Shown: positions 5,751-7,282 of the stretch, piece after piece
How the letters are laid out: each line of letters starts with the position of its first letter
How positions within the stretch are numbered: position 1 is the stretch's first letter
Source: JBCFBK01 sp039679975
GTDB lineage: Bacteria; Bacteroidota; Bacteroidia; Bacteroidales; Prolixibacteraceae
Assembly (NCBI GenBank): GCA_039679975.1
Contig: JBDKTZ010000261.1
Location: 1 to 7,282, forward strand
DNA length: 7,282 nt
Direction of reading: 5' to 3'
Notes under the pieces: generated by a model
What the model was told of the DNA's origin: nothing
What the model saw: only the letters and a program-made list of their open reading frames with translations
The model's database searches: none
Made by a program: the position numbers and the translations under genes

Positions 5751-7282
5751 TTACCGGCCCGATGTTTCCAGGATCAGCTCGCCTCCTTTGACAAATTCAT
5801 CCCAGGGAAATTGGAAGGAATTCAGCTTTCGACCATTTAACAGTACCGAACGGATATAAATCTCTTCAGAAGGATTTCCTTTGACGCGGATCACAAACTC
5901 CTTTCCGGAATAATAATCCGGGTGAAGGCTGATGGTGACTTTCTGAAAAAGCGGCGTTGCCAGCTGGATGGAAGGCGAAGCATCACTTCCTCCCTTGACA
6001 TCGAAAAGCCCCATTCCGGCCAGCACATACCAGGCGCCAAGCTGACCCTGATCTTCATCCTGCCCGTAACCATAGCCGTGAATGCCGTCGGTCCCGTAAA
6101 ATTCATTGCAGATCCGCCGGACCCATTTCTGCGTCAGCCGGGGGGCGCCCGAAAAATTGAAAAGCCAGGCAATGTGCAGACTGGGCTGATTGCCATGGTT
6201 GTACACATTTTCAAGCCCGGAAAAGGCATCGATTGTCTTTCCTCCTCCAAAACCGGTCGTTGAAGCTTTTTCAAACAAATCGTTCAGCCGCTCATTGAAT
6301 TTCTCCTTTCCCACCCGTCCGATCAGTCCTTCCGGATCGTGCGGCACATAGAAGGTGTACTGGTAAGCATTTCCTTCCTGATAGCCTCTCCAGGCCTCCA
6401 TGGGATTGAACTTACCGATGAAATCGCCTTTGGTATCGCGGGGGCGGATAAAACCGGTCTGATCGTCGAACAGCTTTTCCCAGCCACGTGAAAGCTCCGT
6501 GAACCTTTCATAGTCGGCCTGCTTGCCAAGCGAGCGGGCCATCTGGGCAGCCGCATAGGCGCTGAAGCTGTATTCGAGCGTGTGCGAAGCTGAAAATTTA
6601 GAGGCCTGAGCCGAAGACCCGGTATAATAGGAATCAATGGAATCAAAAGGGACATAGCCGAGTTCGCAGAAGATCTTCGTGTCGGCTTTACCCACTCCCT
6701 GAGGCCGGTTCTGCCAATCCAGCTCGTTGTGCCGGACCGCGTTGAAGGCTTCGTTCACATCATAGTTGCGGATCCCGTGATTATAGGCTGAAGCAATCAC
6801 TTGTCCCATGAAATTGGTCCCGACTCCCGACACGAATTTTGACGTTGCAATTCCGTCGGCCAGCCAGCCGCAATCGCGGTAAATATCGAGCTGACAATTC
6901 ACAAACTCATTGAAATAATCGGGATACGCCATGGCCCAAAGCTGGGTCAGATTCCAGAAAGCACCCCAGATGGCGTCGGTGTTATAGTGATGGTACAGGG
7001 GTTTCCCTTCCTTATTCAGGGGGATCTGTCCGATCGCACCGTTGTTTTTTATATAGGCACCGTTCACATCGCTTGCCAGTCCGCGCCCCAGAAGCGCATG
7101 GTAAAGTCCGGTATAGAATTTCGTGCGGTCGGCTTTCAAACCTCCTTCAACGGTGATCCGGCCCAGCATCCGCTCCCAGTATTCCTGCGCTTTTGTGCGT
7201 GCATCATCGAAACTGAGGGTTTCAGCTTCAGTTTGCAGGTTAAGGCGCGCATTGTCAATACCGGTATAGGAAAGACCTATTT
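5751..7282 (-). CDS. GH92 alpha-mannosidase, C-terminal part (5' end missing)
   Basis: These are the last 509 residues of a glycoside hydrolase family 92 enzyme, typically a calcium-dependent exo-acting alpha-mannosidase, exported in Bacteroidota and used on mannan or N-glycans. The frame is open to the right edge. The residues before the internal Met at 7169 already fit the family (IGLSYTGIDNARLNL, then FDDARTKAQEYWERML), so that Met is not the start. Known members are roughly 730-780 residues, so the signal peptide and N-terminal beta-sandwich lie outside. Fragment landmarks: VEGG (44-47), FYTGLYHALL (55-64), SDVNGAY (70-76), EGNAYQYTFYVPHD (302-315), NHGNQPSLHIAWLFN (361-375), GQDEDQGQLGAWYVL (406-420) and TPLFQKVTISL (442-452). 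The Glu of EGNAYQY is the likely general acid; the acidic cluster DED (408-410) matches the usual Asp-rich base/calcium site. The fragment reads DGIATSKFVSGVGTNFMG (142-159) where typical members have a TxxMVGxH-like pattern, pointing to a divergent subfamily. The exact sugar linkage cannot be told. Confidence 0.9.
   Translation of the reverse strand, partial: IGLSYTGIDNARLNLQTEAETLSFDDARTKAQEYWERMLGRITVEGGLKADRTKFYTGLYHALLGRGLASDVNGAYIKNNGAIGQIPLNKEGKPLYHHYNTDAIWGAFWNLTQLWAMAYPDYFNEFVNCQLDIYRDCGWLADGIATSKFVSGVGTNFMGQVIASAYNHGIRNYDVNEAFNAVRHNELDWQNRPQGVGKADTKIFCELGYVPFDSIDSYYTGSSAQASKFSASHTLEYSFSAYAAAQMARSLGKQADYERFTELSRGWEKLFDDQTGFIRPRDTKGDFIGKFNPMEAWRGYQEGNAYQYTFYVPHDPEGLIGRVGKEKFNERLNDLFEKASTTGFGGGKTIDAFSGLENVYNHGNQPSLHIAWLFNFSGAPRLTQKWVRRICNEFYGTDGIHGYGYGQDEDQGQLGAWYVLAGMGLFDVKGGSDASPSIQLATPLFQKVTISLHPDYYSGKEFVIRVKGNPSEEIYIRSVLLNGRKLNSFQFPWDEFVKGGELILETSGR

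Noticed and set aside
5922..6263. A 113-aa plus-strand frame opposite the GH92 gene.
   Set aside because: It is a shadow of the GH92 coding strand, covering the family-defining GQDEDQGQ region on the other strand.
7167..7169. ATG at 7169 (minus strand) as the start of the GH92 gene.
   Set aside because: The frame stays open upstream to the window edge and the extra 37 residues match the family, so this Met is internal.

Overview
The window (about 7.3 kb) most likely comes from a member of the Bacteroidota. Three things point there: a GH92-type alpha-mannosidase, a DUF4407-type membrane protein of the kind common in that phylum, and two exact TAnnTTTG boxes (the Bacteroidota sigma-factor -7 element) in front of genes that lack a clear Shine-Dalgarno sequence. 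No genus can be named from the sequence alone. No RNA genes, CRISPR arrays, insertion sequences or attachment sites were seen.

Layout. (1) Bases 1-670, minus strand: the N-terminal two thirds of an NADP-dependent extended short-chain dehydrogenase/reductase of the dihydroflavonol-4-reductase-like type, cut by the left edge. (2) Bases 671-902: a divergent intergenic region with a perfect 7-bp inverted repeat. (3) Bases 903-2437, plus strand: a tight two-gene unit with a 5-nt gap, made of a 184-aa soluble helical protein of unknown function and a 324-aa DUF4407-like protein with four membrane segments and a predicted extracytoplasmic coiled coil. This part is visibly richer in A+T than its flanks. 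(4) Bases 2564-4693, plus strand: a 709-aa protein that joins a membrane domain resembling an ECF-transporter substrate-binding (S) component to two further membrane helices, a HAMP linker and about 385 cytosolic residues with no recognised catalytic motif. (5) Bases 4817-5746, plus strand: a BASS-family (bile acid:sodium symporter-like) transporter whose usual sodium-ligand positions look replaced. (6) Bases 5751-7282, minus strand: the C-terminal 509 residues of a GH92 glycosidase, convergent with the transporter gene and only 4 nt from it.

How the genes may work together. The SDR and the GH92 enzyme look like ordinary metabolic genes, and each continues outside the window. The 184-aa/DUF4407 pair is a compact, probably translationally coupled module of unknown role. 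The ECF-S/HAMP protein looks like a receptor: a vitamin-transporter-like membrane fold used as a sensor, with HAMP passing the signal to an unknown output domain. It lies just upstream of a carrier that has its own predicted promoter, so the two could share a ligand, but this is inference from adjacency only. The receptor-like protein is the most unusual object in the window.
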